Part shown: piece after piece, positions 62,401-64,000 of the stretch
Numbering within the stretch: position 1 is the first letter of the stretch
Layout of the letters: every line of letters begins with the position of its first letter
Origin: Mesostigma viride
Taxonomy: Eukaryota > Streptophyta > Mesostigmatophyceae > Mesostigmatales > Mesostigmataceae
Length of the DNA: 64,000 nucleotides
Reading direction: 5' to 3'
NCBI GenBank assembly: GCA_009746045.1
Contig: RPFO01000359.1
Location: 1,765,991-1,829,990, forward strand
The notes under the pieces: model-generated
The model's input: the letters and a program-made list of their open reading frames with translations, nothing else
Databases searched by the model: none
Told to the model about the DNA's origin: nothing
Translations under genes and position numbers: made by a program

Positions 62401-63674
62401 TTGCCAGTTGGGGCCCTTACCTGCGCCAGACCATTGTGACCACACATTTACTTCTCCGAGGACATGATGGTTACCACTGCTTGTTGGCAGATGGCCCCTG
62501 TTGGGCCTAGGAGGTGCACTAGGACAGCAAGTATGGACACCAGGGCTGCTGTCATAGTTCTTATCTGTGAATATATCTGATATAGTTCTCAGATCAGAAT
62601 TTTTGACACTGGGCAAGGCGCTTTTAGGCCCATTCTCTTGACTTTTGGGCAGTTGTGCTGGCTGTTGGACCACCTCAGGCCCTTGTCACTCCTTAGGCTT
62701 AGGAGTTCTGGCTACCTGGCACTTGGTAGTAGCCATGTTAGAGTCAGCTGTCTTGACAGGTTGGCAGTCTGTGGTTTGCCTACTAGGCAGTTTTTCTGAG
62801 TGCCATAGTGAAGGTTGCTGGCTCCTTCTTGCAGCTGATTGACGTTCAGTCCGGGAAGTTGACAGCATGTGGTCATTCTTCCAAGCAGCTTCTGGAGCCA
62901 GGCTCATTGGTGTCCGTTCCAGGCCTCCTTAAAGCAGCTTAGTCACTTCCCCATCGCGTGACCGGCGCAAGCAGCTAGTCTTGGTTGTCCAGTCAGGCAA
63001 CCGCTGTGTTGACTACCCACATGTGGGGGTGGTCCAACGCTGATTGGGCGTGGTGGCAGTAGCCTATTGGGGACTTGAGGCCAGTGGGGGATTGGTAACT
63101 TGTCAATGGCGGACATGGTGCATGGAGGCGACGCTGGAGAGTATCCTGGTGGTTGACTAGTGCTGTTGGTGGTGACTGCAAGCACTCAATGGTGGAGACT
63201 TCATCAAGCACTGCATGGTGGCCGCTGGGACTCTGGTGACTTGGGGACGCCCAAGTGACGCGTATCTGTAATGCTGGTGCCTGCTCCTGACGCTGTGTTG
63301 GGTCCTGCCTGCTGGTGGACATCAAGCCAGCCGTGTGCAGATGAGTAACCTCCTACCCTTGCTTTGCCCTGCTATGGACTTATCCTTGCTTGCATGGTGC
63401 CAGGATGGCTTGTTGTCTTGATAGTACACCATCCGCCCTTGAGCTGATTGCTTGCACAGCATGATGGTTGTATGAATAGGACTGCTTGCACGGGGGGTCT
63501 GGCATCATGTTTGCATGGGTAGGATGTCCTTGTGGGTTGGATGATGGGCGGGATCAACGGAGCTACAACTGTGGGGCCGGCTGGAATCTTTGGCATGACA
63601 GTGATGACAATGGTGCCCACTCCGTTGCCTCTTAATTGAGGAGTTGGACTACTGGGTGCTGGGCGGGGGCTCAC
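62401..63674 (-). pseudogene. Low-complexity minus-strand frames, unrecognised
   Basis: Successive minus-strand frames (63674-63372 with MSPRPAPSSPTPQLRGNGVG, 63325-62993, 62907-62686, 62673-62263 with SDLRTISDIFTDKNYDSS) are Pro/Ser/Gln-rich and separated by stops. They may be a degenerate disordered-protein gene or retroelement gag. No motif supports either. Confidence 0.25.
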
Positions 63675-64000
63675 ATGAGCTTAGAGGTGTGGGTTTGTTG
63701 AGGGACCCATTCAGCCCTTTACCACCCTTACAACCTGCCTCATATGCATCAGTATCCGTGGTACACTGACATTAATACCATTTGGCAGTCTACGTGGTTC
63801 ACGAACATGGATACTACCTTCCATGCTTTGACTAGGGGGACATTGTTCAGTCTACTTGCTAGGGCCCTGCCAAGCTGAGGGTGTATCTGTTTGATGACTG
63901 ATGGCCTCATCCAGCATACCCTTATGCTGCCCTACTTGTGCAACCTTGTCTTGGGCTCCTTCGATCCTAATGCCCACATTACCTTGCATGGTAGTGCCAC
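63675..64000. other. Right edge, no gene recognised
   Basis: The minus strand has a short protein-like run GNVGIRIEGAQDKVAQVGQH near the edge (about 63925-63985), interrupted by stops further in. Confidence 0.3.

Overview
The window is nuclear DNA of a eukaryote, most likely a green alga. The reasons are secreted-protein exons that pair pre-peptidase C-terminal (PPC)-like domains with extensin-type Ser-Pro4 linkers, phase-matched exons with canonical splice sites separated by multi-kilobase introns, and a transposon load (DIRS-like, hAT, TTAA-target, LINE with TTAA tails) typical of algal genomes. The species cannot be named from the sequence. There is no prokaryotic operon, CRISPR array, rRNA gene or convincing tRNA gene.

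The main host content is a chain of minus-strand exons spread over about 41 kb. It runs from a signal-peptide exon at 42782-42371 down to an exon at 1779-1644, and continues past the left edge. Seven exons encode alternating first halves (A) and second halves (B) of PPC-like domains, in the order A1-B1, A2-B2, A3-B3, A4. Short proline-rich exons (D) sit between the domains. The A, B and exon-1 exons are open, and the A-B join restores a Gly-Thr-Ala-Trp-Tyr motif. Module boundaries are phase 1, so modules can be duplicated without breaking frame. Intron blocks around the exons are also paralogous, so whole genomic modules were duplicated. This looks like one very large modular extracellular-matrix gene, or a tandem cluster of related genes, whose introns have filled with mobile elements.

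Intron contents from left to right: a 1.35 kb TTAA-flanked transposon (4287-5636); a decayed DIRS-like tyrosine-recombinase retroelement (about 9670-14597); a foldback MITE (about 15437-15655); a giant, nearly perfect palindrome (17806-22195) whose right arm was later hit by a hAT element (19977-21646) carrying a zinc-finger gene; a pile-up of MITEs, direct repeats and an older TTAA element (22.5-26.7 kb); another TTAA-element relic (about 30.0-31.6 kb); and a 3.6 kb tetranucleotide array (37111-40704).

Upstream of exon 1, 45-57 kb is a LINE graveyard. It holds two LINE families with TTAA-type tails and conserved 3' stem-loops. One longer LINE copy (56888-50404, minus) is split by a second hAT element and by a TTAA transposon. 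A 5' LTR with a tRNA primer-binding site (56889-57600) was inserted into that LINE. Two TTAA elements then sit back to back and share one TTAA (58525-61597). The last 2.4 kb is low-complexity, weakly coding sequence with tandem repeats.

All boundaries come from reading the sequence by eye. No alignment, database search or gene predictor was run.
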